Below are positions 36,291 to 48,114 of a stretch of 64,000 nt of DNA, piece after piece. How positions within the stretch are numbered: position 1 is the stretch's first letter; every line of letters starts with the position of its first letter. The notes under the pieces are model-generated. The model was given only the letters and a program-made list of their open reading frames with translations. It did no database searches and had not been told where the DNA came from. This DNA comes from Rhyacichthys aspro (Eukaryota > Chordata > Actinopteri > Gobiiformes > Rhyacichthyidae), in assembly GCA_036850595.1 (NCBI GenBank), contig CM072170.1, positions 19,418,696 to 19,482,695 of the forward strand. Reading direction: 5' to 3'. Both the position numbers and the translations under genes were made by a program.

Positions 36291-36730
36291 CTTGCTTCTT
36301 GTCTGCTGCTTCGTAAGGGAAGAGGAAATATTAGTGTCTTCGAGTGTCTTGAATCGGCTTTAACCGAGAAAGGATCGAGAAAGGCAACGAGTAAAAGCAC
36401 ATCATCGCTTCCCAGCGGCAGTCTGCAGCTGCTCTCGGTGTTCCCTAAATGCTGTTCGTACTAACACCGCGGGAGACCAGGCTCCAGTGAGAGCCCTCAC
36501 GTTCACATCGTGCTACACTTTGCGCTATGTTTACTTCAGGATGCAGCGGCACAAGCTCTCATCGGCATCCACCTCTCTCTTCGTCGCAACGCACGCTTGT
36601 GAGTTCTGGCGGGGTCCGTACGCGACAGCGTGCCAGGCGCCTGCGCCCTCACGTAACCAACCGCAGGCAACACGTCAGCGGCTCAAAATACTAGACCTGC
36701 AAGAACAGAAGGAATACAATAGGTAGACAA
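36291..36730. promoter_or_regulatory. GC/CpG-enriched 5' flank of kcnk10
   Basis: This block just upstream of coding exon 1 has many CG dinucleotides and unique-looking sequence, in contrast to the AT-rich flanks. It probably contains the 5' UTR and promoter of kcnk10 (inference). No TATA box or specific factor site was assigned. Confidence 0.4.
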
Positions 36731-36755
36731 TCGAAAGTGTTGCAGCACAGTGTTA

Positions 36756-36952
36756 ATTCAGTTTTATTTGTATAGCCCAGTATCACAACAACAATTGCAT
36801 CAAAGGGCTTCACAAAACAGACAGTAAATATGCAAACAGATTGAGCAGGACAACATCCCCTGTTTTTAGACCCTCCATCAGGGTGAGGAAAAACTCAAAA
36901 AACCAAGCGGGGAAAAAGAGAAACCTCACGGAAAAGAGACAGATAAGAGTGT

Positions 36953-36955
<3 letters not shown>
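36756..36955 (-). repeat. antisense LINE (L2-like) 3' end, longer copy
   Basis: Shares TTTTATTTGTATAGCCCAGT and the ACAACAACAATTGCATCAAA region with 31805-31910. It continues through CCTCCATCAGGGTGAGGAAA and GAGAAACCTCACGGAAA, typical of these LINE 3' regions. It lies just upstream of kcnk10. Confidence 0.65.

Positions 36956-36956
<1 letters not shown>

Positions 36957-37000
<44 letters not shown>
36957..37000. repeat. (TA)n microsatellite
   Basis: About 22 TA units directly after the LINE tail. Confidence 0.9.
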
Positions 37001-37002
<2 letters not shown>

Positions 37003-39600
37003 AACCGCTTATAGTGGCAAAGCACACAAGAAAAACTGTGTCTCTCTCAAAAATCTGGGGACTGTTGAGATTTTACATTGAGGCTCACCTGGTAAAATGT
37101 GAACTACAAATGTGAAATGAATCCAGGTTACACAGATACGAGTGGTGCATGGTGCAGATCTCACTGGATGTAAGGGGCTTTAGTTACACAAGCATGACAC
37201 TATAGATAAAGCAGTGCCTCTGTGTGGCTCTTCAAGCCTCAAAACCTTTGCTTAGATGGCTTAAAATTCATCTATTAATTTTATTTAATCCCATCAGGGT
37301 TTAAGCCTTGAGGTTGAGGAGCAACGACTCTACTACGAGCTCCTCACCCTGTCTATAAAGCAACTTTCACACATCCACTGAGTACATCATACACACAGTA
37401 CACCAATCGTAGCCACCTGAACATATTATGTGAACAAAATCCTCCCCTATTTTCACACCCACACTTACTAGTGTCACCCTAGTGACAAGTCCGTAATGCT
37501 CAGTTGTGAGAACAATTTCCAGTGTATGCTCCACTACTCCTCTATCCTTCCCACTTGTCAGTAAAGCCACCTGGGTTATTCAAAAGATATACAAACATTA
37601 ACAACATGGCCGTTTTGCGGACTTATGGGAGTGCACAGCCACCCTGCAGAAGAAACCCATTTCAGCTCATTTCAGTTGTTTGTATCCGAAATCTTTTCCT
37701 TTCAGTCCCAACAGCTCAAGACCATAGGTGAGGTTAGGAATGTAGCCTACTTGTGGCTCAACTCCTTGTTTACTACAGAACAGTACCCTGATCTTTTCCC
37801 CGGCTTGTATCTGCTGTTTAGGTAGGACATTGCTAGACATTTAGCCTGAGTCTGCTGCTGCCACATTTCCACATGTCTTCCCTCTTTCTGCAACAGTTTT
37901 GTTTGTACGGTTTTGTATTGATTAGTGTTTAGAGACCCTGAGTGCCCTATTTTAATTGTAAGGATTATTATTGTTTATCTTCCAGCAAATATCATTTTTT
38001 AAGGCATTTAACATGAATGAAAACTCGGCAAAAAAGTCTGCAAGAACCAATAAATAATTGCTCAGTGGCAAGAAGATATCGTAATACATTGGGTCATTGT
38101 AGGGTCAACATTTTGTTTTTGGCACAAATATAGAACATGTCAAGACCAGAAAAAAAAAAAAAAACATATTATGGCTGCACCTGAAACAAAACAGGCCAGT
38201 CAACCATTTTGGTTCAAAGGTATGACCCCTGAAATTGTGCCCTTGTACTTTTACAAACTCATCTAGACGCATATGTAAAATTATAAAATGAATTGTTATT
38301 AGTTTTAGGGTGTGGCCGGGGTGAGGTGGTCATTTGAGTGTTAAAAAAAGTTATTAAAACTCCTGTAACTCTCACATTGTTGGGTCTGGTTTGGCCTAAT
38401 GGAGCATTTGTTCACATTCACAACCTGGACACTCCTGGACAAACTTTGGTATATACTGTACATCCTCTATGAGCTGCTGAACAAAAAAGCCAATAGGGAC
38501 CATTGCCGATCTACAATGGTGTTGCGAGAGCCACGCCCAAATAAAATTCAAACATTTTGTTTGATGTAGCCTAATGAAATTTAGTATGCAGATTCGGCAT
38601 GGGTGTCATGACCAGAAAAGTCCAATGGGAAGGCAGCCACTTTTGGTTGGAAAAGTTTTTTGATGAAGCCAAGTTTGGTACACACATTCAGGATGGGATT
38701 ATGAGCACGAGAAGTCCAGTGGATCACAAGCTGTCACCAACAGGAACGTGGCCTTTTTAATCAAGGTGTTTACAGGCATACGTTGTTACAACTTAGTACA
38801 GGTATTTCTCAGATCCAACCTTTTAAAAGTTTGATGTATCCCAGTGATGCTTAACTCCAGGTGAGTGAATCTCTCCTGGCTTTATCCTAAAGATATGTTT
38901 GTATTATTTTTATCCCTTCATCACATCTCACTCACCTTTAGTGCTAGGTGCAAGAGTCTAGTTCAAGAGTCTAGATTACTGTCTTATGTGGACAGGGCAT
39001 TGGAACTTTTCTTTTGGCTAGCTAGCAGGCTAGTTGGTCACTAGTATATGAAGTAGCACGTAATATATTTGGATGCTGGTGGTCTTTATTAATATTAATG
39101 TTTAACTTGTGGTCAGGTTTGTTGTGTTTTCAGGGAGTTTTCTATTTAACTAGTTGTTAGTATTGTTGTGTGTGTATAGCTGGGCTGCCAACTTTTCAAA
39201 AACCCTTGGAGTGAGATTTGCTGGGGCCAACCCAAAATCTCCTGCTAACACAATGCTAATTGCTAACAAATGTGTGATTTTACTGGACCCAAATCACAGA
39301 CTTGGCTTTAAAATAGAAAAAGATTCAAGGCCTTCTGCTGTTAATGGTTCACAACCCTTGGTTTATTCTGACTGCAGACTTTTAGCAAAAATTAAATGTA
39401 GATTTCATAATGACTAGCGCTAAAGCAGGACAAACCAAAGCACAAACAGTCACTCCTAAGCAAAGCCTCTGTCAGAGGCTCAGTGAGTCTGCAGTTTTTA
39501 ATTGAACAGAATTTTCCTAATGAGTAAACGAAAGTTTATAATGACCATTTATAACCTTGGTATAAGGAGTTCCAAGTGCAAATTGTCTGCAGTTAGCTTG
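37001..39600. other. no gene recognised
   Basis: Intergenic DNA. Two diverged neighbouring copies of a ~100-bp unit occur at about 38580-38760, each with (A/G)GAAAAGTCCA or AGAAGTCCA preceded by a GG(C/A)ATGGG-type stretch. No open frame resembles a known protein. Confidence 0.4.
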
Positions 39601-40199
39601 ACTTAGTACAGTAGACAGTTAAGGCTATAACTATTTGGTGTCGTTGTGGTGTAGCGATGGAGTGTGTTTTGTTTTTGTTGTTGTTAAATACGCTGTCTCT
39701 GTCAGAGAGACGTGTTTAATAGCTAGAGCAGCTAGGGCAGCAAAGACAGGTTTTGGTGACTTTAGATGTGTCAGGATTTCCGAATGGTCTTGCTGGTCTG
39801 ATAGCAGTCCTGCTGGCGATGGCTCTTGCTTTGGCTCAGCTGCTCCAGCAATTGTTATCCCTGTCCTGTGGCATGGGTGTGCAGGCAGGGGCAAATCTTT
39901 TGTTGTGTGCCCTTCCAAAGCGGCTTTCCATTTTTTGAAATCCAGACATGCATTTTAAATCTGTACAGGCAGTCTTCCTCACAGGATCCAGTGGGTCCTC
40001 TTTAGGCAAGAGTTTTTCCCCTAGTAATATCATCAGCTGGGTTCAAAGAATCAACATACTTCTAGTCTCAGACGTCTGTGTGCTCTAAAATCTCAGTAAT
40101 ACAATGAGCTACAAAGACCTTGTACTTGCAAGACTCAGACTGAAGCCAAGTTAAGACAGTTGTGGAGTCTGTCCACGTAACCAACTGAGGGGAAGTGGG
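39601..40199. other. no gene recognised; possibly more BEL/Pao debris
   Basis: Open frames on both strands at 39631-40033 have no motif I can name. Position next to the pol fragment suggests retroelement debris (inference). Confidence 0.3.
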
Positions 40200-41173
40200 G
40201 AAGTGTTAGTTCTGTTATTATCTTATATCTTATCTTATAAGATGTGCCAGCTGACACCCAGTTAGTGCAGGACATAACTCCAAATGGGGAACAGTAAGCT
40301 GTCTTTTTGGAGACACTATTGACCAGGAGATGACAAATTTGATTTGCTGATTTTCACTCCGTAGATAAGAAACAGAACCGTAGGCTGCGTCAGAAGCATC
40401 ACAGAACACATGCAACTTTCGGGTTACTGGCAGATCCTGATAATCTATGTGTCTATGACACCTCTCAAAAAGGCAGGGGTCATCCAATTCACATTTCTTT
40501 GTATAAGGACTTTAGCACAGGTCGTGAAAGGAATGATAAAACCTAGAGGACCATACCACCTGGCCAGTATGTGATATATGTTCCGGCGTGTGAGGGCTTC
40601 ATATGTCAGAGGAACAGTGCAGTAGTGGCTTTGGGTCATGGTAACTTAACCGAAGCTCTGTGCTCTATGAGCTGGCTTCTTTAGGAAGATGCTGAGTCAC
40701 AGAGGAAAAATTACTGAGCCATTGCTTTCAAAACCAGAAGAAAGCAAGGCTCATAAGCGGTTAAGGAGATTCTAAGCTTCTTCCTCCAAGGTAGACATGT
40801 CTACATAGAAAGAGTGAAGCACAGAGATAGGAACATAGGATCCTGGTTGGTGGTCTTTGACATGTCATTGCAAAGAATAAATTGCACAGCATGGGTGCCA
40901 AATGGCAAAACTTCATTCATACATCAGTCTGCCTGCTCCTCACGCCCCCAAAAATAAAAATAAATGATAAAAATAAACACCCAAAAGAGAAGGACCAAGA
41001 ACTGGGCCAGAGAGAAGAAGGTTATTCAAGATTTGCCCTTGATATTTAAAGGAACAGTTAAACACCAATCTATGTTTACCATTGTGTTCCACTAAATCCT
41101 TCTTTCTCAAATGGGAAGCAACCCAGTGGGTACTTGAAGTTTTTTGGGAAAAATAGATTGAATAAGTCAACAA
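40200..41173 (-). pseudogene. BEL/Pao LTR-retrotransposon pol fragment
   Basis: Three minus-strand pieces line up in pol order. At 40940-41173, RLVFNCSFKYQGQ then LSGPVLGPSLLGV is the reverse transcriptase start of BEL/Pao elements. At 40445-40639, ILARWYGPLGFIIPFT is the connection. At 40230-40487, LHVFCDASDAAYGSVSYL and KRQLTVPHLELCPALTGCQL are the RNase H region. The pieces are in different frames, with sequence missing between them, and no LTRs were found. It is a dead, truncated copy. Confidence 0.8.
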
Positions 41174-41218
41174 TAGTATACAAAATAAATAGTAACAATA
41201 AATAATGCTGAAATATAT

Positions 41219-41424
41219 ATATCAGTGGCGGGCCCTGCATTTCACCGTTCATAGTTGCTCGTCTGGAAATGACGGACAATCCCTTTTCCCTGCTGGGACA
41301 GGCTAGCTAGCACAGTGGTTGGCCGACCTCTTCTCACAATATCCAGCTTTTCGTGAAAGGCCCGTCTTGAAAATGGCGTGGAAAGTATATCTGCAACCAG
41401 ATCAATCTCTTCTCCTTCGGCCAT
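41219..41424 (-). pseudogene. hAT transposase N-terminus (ZMYM1-like) fragment
   Basis: The open frame begins MAEGEEIDLVADILSTPFSR and continues FHEKLDIVRRGRPTT to GIVRHFQTSNYER. This is the conserved leader before the TTF-type zinc finger of 'ZMYM1-like' hAT transposases. It stops just after NYER at a GTGAAA that could be a splice donor. The boundary sequence CAGTGGCGGGCCCTGCATTT at 41223 resembles an hAT inverted end. The catalytic part is absent. Confidence 0.7.
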
Positions 41425-41898
41425 TATGGGTTAAAAATACACATCCACATACTGTTGGATCTCCGGGTTTAGTTCGATATTCTGCAAATTGCCGCCTTTC
41501 ACGCTCTAGCAAGTGCTTATCCAATCACAGGATGCGTACATGTCCAGTTCAACGTAAGACCTTCTAGCTGGCCTTGGTATGCAGAATCGAGATCTGATTG
41601 GCTATTGCAACTGACTGTGTCCAAGGCCGTGGGAAGTGGGGGTGCTGAGGGAGTGATCAAAAATTCAACAGTGACAGTGAGAAAAATATTCAGTGAAATA
41701 AATATATTTAAAATATTTGTATTCCCATGAATCTAAATGAGTGTGCAATAAATACTCTTTAAAATATTTTAAAAATATACATTTAAGTTTGGCGATTCGC
41801 TAATCGTGATTAGGCTTTGTTTGTCCGTTCAGTGTTACCGGCATCACTAGGTAAAATCAACACTTTTTTACACATTGCCTCATGTATACTCCACCCAA

Positions 41899-42090
41899 GA
41901 AGGCTAAGCCAGAGCCTCCAAATTTCGCCAGTATACAGAGGACTATATTTTGATGGGATTTTCGTCTACCACCTGCAACCCGCTGCGGCCTCTGTGCTTT
42001 TTCTGTGGCGAGACGTTAGCTAATGGTGCCATGAAACCAGCTCATCTCCAGCAGCATCTCAAAACAAAACACAGGTGTCACGTTGGTAAG
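41899..42090 (+). pseudogene. hAT transposase BED-finger fragment
   Basis: 41899-41948 repeats the leader at 26540-26590 (AAGCCAGAGCCTCCAAATTT). After a frameshift, 41970-42065 encodes PLCFFCGETLANGAMKPAHL and then QQHLKTKH, a BED zinc finger with C-x2-C and H-x4-H. The rest of the transposase is lost. Confidence 0.7.
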
Positions 42091-42714
42091 CCCGCAGGTT
42101 CATTTGATAATTTTAATGAATAAAGTTATTTTTCATTTCAATAAAAAAGGGCACTTTTAGTTAATATTTTGCACACAAAATATTGTTATAAAGATGAGTT
42201 ATTAAAGAAACATTGTTAAACATGAAACAAACACCTTTTGCACAGTGAGGATTTTCAGCTCTTTTTGAAATAAATTTTTTGGCTAAAAATATATATATAT
42301 TTTAGGGGGTACTTAACTGAAAAAAGTTTGAGAACCACTGCACTAGATCATGAGGCAATGTACCGCACAATCCTAAACACAGATTACACAGCATTCCAAG
42401 TGGATTGTAAATGGCCTTAACCATATAAATAATTATTTGACAAAAGCCAAAAGATGATGTAATAGAAGATGATCTTAAGATGACGATGTTGAAGATAAAG
42501 CTCCCCAGTTGTGGACAAAAGAGGTATATTTTCACTGGTCCTTCAATTTCCTTTTAAAAACATGCAAAGTTGAAGACATTTTATGATATTGTGTAGTTCA
42601 TTCCAGATCTTGGACTGTGCAATTCATTGTTTAATTGCACTTAGGACTTCCTAACCAACCGCTTACAGTGTGTGAGAGTAGGGGAGCATATATCTTCGTA
42701 TGTATGGGTTAACA

Positions 42715-43471
42715 CCTGAGCGGGCGTCTGATCTCATGGAACGTCCAAGGATTGAACAAGGCCACCGAGGCTGGTAAGGTCTTGACAAGCTTGCTAAGCT
42801 AACTAAAAGGATTTCAACTGATTTTTAGTATGAAGACGACTTTTATAAATCACGTATTTCATCCTAAATTTGATAACAAATCTAGAGGAGCTGCAACTAT
42901 TATTAATGGGAATGTCCAAATTGAGCCAAACAATTTCTTTCTTCTGGACACAAATGGCTGTTTTGTCATAGTTTTGGTCATGTTATATAATATACCAGTC
43001 ATTCTAATCTGCATTTATGCACCAAATTGGGATAATGATCATTTTTTCAAGATGTAGGGATTTAAATGGCTGTCAGATGATAAAATTAAAGAGTATATAG
43101 CTTCCCAGATTCGAGATTATTTGGAACGGAACAATAATTTAGAGGTCAGTAGTGGAACCCTGTGGGAAGCTCTCAAGGCCTTTCTTTGCAGACAGATTAT
43201 TTCATACATCTATGATAAAAAAGCAGAACAGGCAAGAATATTATCTATAAGAGAGCTGCTTTTAAAACTAGATGATTTATACTCTAGAACTCCATCCTTT
43301 AATGTTTACAATAAACGTTTGTTATTACACTCGGAACAAGATCTCATGATGACTCATACTGTAGAGAAACAACTTAAACAATCTAAACAATTTCATTTTG
43401 AACATGGTGATAAGGCTGGGAGGCTGTTAGGCCAGCAACAAGCTCATGCAACAAATATTTCTAATTTCTAA
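42715..43471 (+). pseudogene. L1-type LINE ORF2 fragment
   Basis: RLISWNVQGLNKATEAGKVL at about 42725 is the start of an apurinic endonuclease domain. After a deletion, FINHVFHPKFDNKSRGAATI and VILICIYAPNWDNDHFF (42842-43048) follow. Then 43121-43471 carries the linker region typical of fish L1 (LWEALKAFLCRQIISY, then HFEHGDKAGRLLGQQ). Stops and internal deletions show it is dead. The reverse transcriptase is absent. Confidence 0.8.
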
Positions 43472-44809
43472 GATCTATTCAGAAGACTCATCTCTGGCAT
43501 AGTTTAAATTAATAGTCTTTCTTAACTACTACTTCTGAGTGCAAAGCTCCAGATATAATCCTCTTAATTTGCTATCATATCCTAAGCCATGGCGTTAAGT
43601 TAACCCTCCTGTTATGTTCATTTTTTTAGGGGACAATAATGAATAACAATATTGTTCGCTAAAAATTTTAACCATCTAAAAGGAGTGCTATTTTATTTTT
43701 TCCTCAAAAATGTTTTGCATTCATTTTCTTGAACTTAATTATCAAAAGTTTACTCAATATTTAAGTAATCAAGTTTACCAACACCCACAGATCATGTTTC
43801 TTTTAAAGATAATTATCTTGTTTCAGACGGAAAATAATTTTTAATCTTTTCTTCTATTAGGAAAAACATAATATACACAATACAATAAAATGAAATAATT
43901 TTAAATAATGTTTTTATTATAAGTTTGACGTTTTCATTGGGGCATGTTGGTTGATGGAGGAAAAAAAAACCATATGCACTGGGTCACATCTGCCGTGTCA
44001 ATTGAAATAACATACAATTTTAGGACCACATTAAAGCCACATTTTGTTTGTTATTATTATGGTGTTTGAATTTCTTTCTCACTGCATATAAAAATAAATG
44101 ATAGATTTCTAAACTTACACCCAAAGAGCAAAGGAACAGCCCAGATTTGAGCTATCTAACTATAGTGCTAGCTAACTATGTGCAACAAAGTGTTTTATGC
44201 TACTATATAAAACAAAAGTAAAGTTTTTTGTTTGTTAAAGTCTAAACACTGGCAAAAAAAAAATACAACACTCAGTAAGCAAACATCTAAACCCTGAAGA
44301 CACGTGACCAATCCTATTGTTCAAAGCGAGGACAAATAGCAGTCAGTTGCTTTTTGGCCTGGATGATAGACAATATTTGAGAAAGGTCTTACTAGGTGTA
44401 TGAATAAAAGATCAAGTGATAGATCAGAAGAAGAAAAGGAGTATCAGACAGTGATATGAGACAGATCGGAAGAAAAAAGTGACTCCTCCAGATGTAATGG
44501 GGCTACTTTGGTTGACCATGTCGTCAACCATAAGTTACACAATCTGTGAGGCTGCTCAGAGGCTCCAGTTGAGCTGCTACAGTCTTCAGCACATTCCATT
44601 GTACTTATATGTAGGAAATATGCATCTGGGAGTAAGAGTGTAATGTTTTTATTATCAAATATCAAGTTTATACATTTTAAAACTTTTGCAGTGTAAGCTG
44701 TTTTGTTTTGTTTTTTTAAATTTGTGTATATGTTTGTGCACATGCATGTGTGAAAAAGACATTTCATTTCTTAATAGGTCAAATTGACCCAAGCGACATG
44801 TATGTAACA

Positions 44810-44810
<1 letters not shown>
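43472..44810. other. no gene recognised
   Basis: AT-rich intergenic sequence. The 107-residue open frame at 44444-44767 (minus) has no known motif. Confidence 0.4.

Positions 44811-44813
<3 letters not shown>

Positions 44814-44850
<37 letters not shown>
44814..44850. repeat. (GT)n microsatellite
   Basis: About 18 GT units. Confidence 0.9.
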
Positions 44851-44852
<2 letters not shown>

Positions 44853-45056
44853 AGTGGAGTATGTTGAATGTTAAAGGGATGAAAACTGAAGGGACTGTTA
44901 GTTCTACAGTCGACTGGTCTGATGAGTTAGTATCCCTGAGAGGAAGGGTCTCACCAGAGTCTGACCCAATGAGAGGCTGGACTAGGATCAGTCTGGTTCA
45001 GCAGGTGAAGGGTCTGTGTTGGTGTCAATGGGGGAGTGGTCTCCACCTGAGGAACA

Positions 45057-45299
45057 TCAACAGAACTGACCATCTCTGGAGTAGACTGAGCAGATCCAGG
45101 TCCAGGACTGGTTCTTCTGGGCTGGTACATCTTCTTGAGAAAATATAGAGACTGTGTCTGCCTCTTTAACGAGAGCTGGAAGTTGATTCCATAAAACAGG
45201 AGCTTGGTAACTAAAGGCTGTACCTCCCATTGTACTTTTGGAAACTCTAGGAACGACTAGTAGCCCTGCATTTTGAGAACGAAGCGTTCTATTAATCAA
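45057..45299 (-). pseudogene. LINE reverse-transcriptase C-terminal fragment
   Basis: The frame reads TLRSQNAGLLVVPRVSKSTM then GGTAFSYQAPVLWNQLPALV, the conserved end of fish L2/Rex-type LINE proteins, just before the 3' UTR. Only this tail remains. It is on the opposite strand to the gene downstream. Confidence 0.75.
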
Positions 45300-45748
45300 T
45301 CAATCTATGTATCAAATACAAATACATATTCAGCAGATCTTGGCCAATAATTCTTGATGCAGTTCTAACTTGCTTTTGTCATCACTGAGATCAAATTTAA
45401 TCAAAAATAAAAGGAGGACAGGCTTTGAATTATGCTTCACATTTCTTGGAATAAAAGACATATGCAATAATTTAGTTTTACAACCAGGAGCCACAGCAGA
45501 GCAGCTCAAACTTTTCAAACAATTATTTGTTTCAAAAAGTCCAATAAAATAGGACTATACTTATGTGTAAATGTGTTTATGTTTAAATATGTGTAACCGC
45601 GGCGACCGACATCAACAGGTCACATGATTCTGTTCCATTTGTTTTACAAATTCCGAGCCAGTTCAGGTATTCTGTTGGAGACATTCGTCAAAGACGCACA
45701 TACTTTGATAAGTGACTGAGTAAAAGCTCAAAAAACTAAGAGATTACG

Positions 45749-46746
45749 ATGATTTCAGTTTTGGAAACTGAGGAAAAGGGCAAGATAACACCTGCCCACC
45801 CTTTTTCATGTGAGGAGACCCCTGAGAAGGAGGAACAGGTATGAGACCAGATGGGTTTGTGCAAAATGTCTGAAGATTTTGAGGGAAAAATGCAACTGAT
45901 GTGTTTCTGTTTTGTTAAGAAGTAAAAAACGTTTTAGAAAAAGTTCTGTTTTAGTTGGATTTTGTAGAATCTTGAAGACACTAATTAACTTGAACTCAAA
46001 AAAGACAAAAATACACCTTTTTATCTAAACTTATGTAGATTTTGTGAGTTTTACTGTTGCCATGAATCATTTCTAATGTTATATATTCCTCTGTTTGTCT
46101 TTCATCAGGTGGAGATAATCTCTCCTTTAATGGAGTCTGGGACCAGCTCCAGGATTGAGGTGACTCCAGGACCATCCTCAACTCCAGACCGGGCTCAGTC
46201 CCCAAGCTCAGACTTGGATTTATCGATCCTACCGTCGGTTTACGTCCACGAGCTTCTGGAGGAGATTGAGGGGTCCAAACCTGAAGTGGAGCCAACAACT
46301 CACTCCACTAAGTTCAGCTGGAAACGGCTGTTCGGAAAAGGCAAAGACAAAGAGCCAAAAAAAAAGGCTTCTCTTTGAAGCGGTTCAGACTGGGCACAAA
46401 CAAAGCCCAGGAAGGAGATTTAATGCCATCAGAATCTCCTAAAACACCAGAGCTCACTCCAACTTGTGAGTTCGACAGTGATCGGAGAAAGATCTTCATA
46501 AGTGAGGAGTTTCTGTCCCAATGCACCGACAAGGAAGTTTCTATCCTTCCCCAGTTTTTCATCAAAGTGCTTTTGGAGGAGTCTGAGAGCGAGGTGGAAG
46601 AGGCTGGCACCGAAGAGAAGCCAGACAAGAGCAGCACCAGAAAGAAGCTGAAGGAAACTCTGGAAAACCTGGGCTTTTATACTGGACTCATCGTTTGTAC
46701 CATCGCCTTCTGTATGCTCATGGGACTGGTGGTTCTGCTGCTTTAA
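45749..46746 (+). pseudogene. two-exon gene for a C-terminally membrane-anchored acidic protein, frameshifted
   Basis: I do not recognise this family. Exon 1 (45749-45838) starts MISVLETEEKGKITP and ends in frame before donor GTATGAG. Exon 2 (46109-46746) starts after TTCATCAG with VEIISPLMESG, Ser/Pro-rich, followed by a short basic stretch (KRLFGKGKDKEPKKK). At 46357-46365 a run of nine A puts the frame into TGA (46376). Shifted by one base, the frame stays open to the TAA at 46744-46746. That part reads SLKRFRLGTNKAQ, an acidic region FISEEFLSQC, and a single hydrophobic segment at the very end (LIVCTIAFCMLMGLVVLLL), suggesting a tail-anchored protein. Exon 2 is 638 nt, one base off a multiple of three, so a one-base indel or a sequencing error in the A run is the simplest reading. 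Function unknown. Confidence 0.6.
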
Positions 46747-46885
46747 ACTAGACTCAAGAACCAAACTGAGACCAGAGTGAGACCAGAGTGAGCCAGCAAC
46801 AAGATCCAGATGGCTCACAGAGACATTACATCATTATTATTATTATTATATCGATTCCTCCTCCCTCCTGTTGCTGTTGTGCGTC

Positions 46886-46888
<3 letters not shown>

Positions 46889-46970
<82 letters not shown>
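46889..46970. repeat. (TG)41 microsatellite
   Basis: 82 bp of perfect TG, about 140 bp after the stop codon of the anchored-protein gene. It is probably in or near its 3' UTR. Confidence 0.95.
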
Positions 46971-46971
<1 letters not shown>

Positions 46972-47163
46972 AGGGGTGGGGGGTGGGTCCAACCGCCAAT
47001 GAAAAAGAGAGGGTGGGACACAGGAAATGTCATCAGAAGATGACAGGAAGTAGCGGGAATATTAAAACGATGGTGAACAGCAAGAGAAGGAGAGTGGCCC
47101 TTGCAATAGTTTAATGTGTTCAGTTGACTTTAATCATGTTTGATCCCTCAGCAGGTGCAGTTG

Positions 47164-48114
47164 TTAAAGGTCCTATATTATACTATTTTGAACATTATAC
47201 AGTGTATTTTGGTTACATTTAGGTTACCATATCACATTTTGCAACATGAAACACACAATAATTATCTTATACAAGCGGTTTGGATGAGCTCTCATCATGA
47301 GTCAAAAGTTAACGGTCTGATTTGGCGCTGTCACTTTAAGGCTCAGCTCTCCCGTGTTGGCTCTGCCCACTCATGACGTCACGCTAGAGCTAGCGCTGGA
47401 AACAGACTGAAGTAAACACGGTACACCGTAGTAATAACTTTTTCAGCAATGGCTTTGAGAGTAACTGAGCTGTATATCTTCGACCCAGAGTCTGACTCTG
47501 AGTTCGAAGAACATGAGCAAACACAAAGACCTCGAAGGCTTCTACAAGACGTTTCTGCTTGGTAAATGAGAAACTATTTATTCTGTATGTTTCTATGGTG
47601 TAGCCCGTAGCATAGCGCGTGTTAACTGCTTCTGTTTATAGGTGCACATGTGGAAATGGCCGTACAATGCCTACTGAAGTTGAGAATGTATGCTGCCTGG
47701 AGACTCCTAAGGTAGCTGTTGTGCAGTATATTGAAAGAACTATAATAAAGTAGCCTAGCAATATGTAGAGCTATGCAGTAATACTTGTTAGTAATACATG
47801 TTGCTGACGGTAAGTAAGCTAACACAGTAGCAGCGATGCTTCTCTGTGTCTGAGCTGCAGAGCACGGCACTTGTTGACAGTGCAGAAGAGAGGGGCTGGA
47901 GGAGTGTGGAGGAGCACTTCCTGGAGAGGAGTGGTTTACTTCACATACTGACGTCATTGCGTGAAACAAGGACTGTAGCTCAAACTAAATAAATTACTTA
48001 AACATGCGCGAATGAAACAAAACACAACTTTCTGTATGTGTTTGAGGTAGAAACAACATTATAACATGGTTAAAAGCTCAGAAAAGTCGATGTAGCATAA
48101 TACGGGACCTTTAA
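47164..48114. mobile_element. piggyBac-like MITE with TTAA ends
   Basis: The left end TTAAAGGTCCTATATTATAC and the right end, in reverse complement TTAAAGGTCCCGTATTATGC, form inverted termini differing at about three positions. Both begin with TTAA, the piggyBac target. The 951-bp interior has no transposase. Confidence 0.75.

Noticed and set aside
46357..46365. Programmed ribosomal frameshifting as the main explanation
   Set aside because: Nothing beyond the A run, such as a clear downstream structure, was seen; a one-base indel or sequence error is simpler. Left open as a testable alternative.
46788..47114. Open frames of 72-108 codons over the (TG)41 tract
   Set aside because: Pure Cys-Val or His-Thr repeats from a microsatellite.
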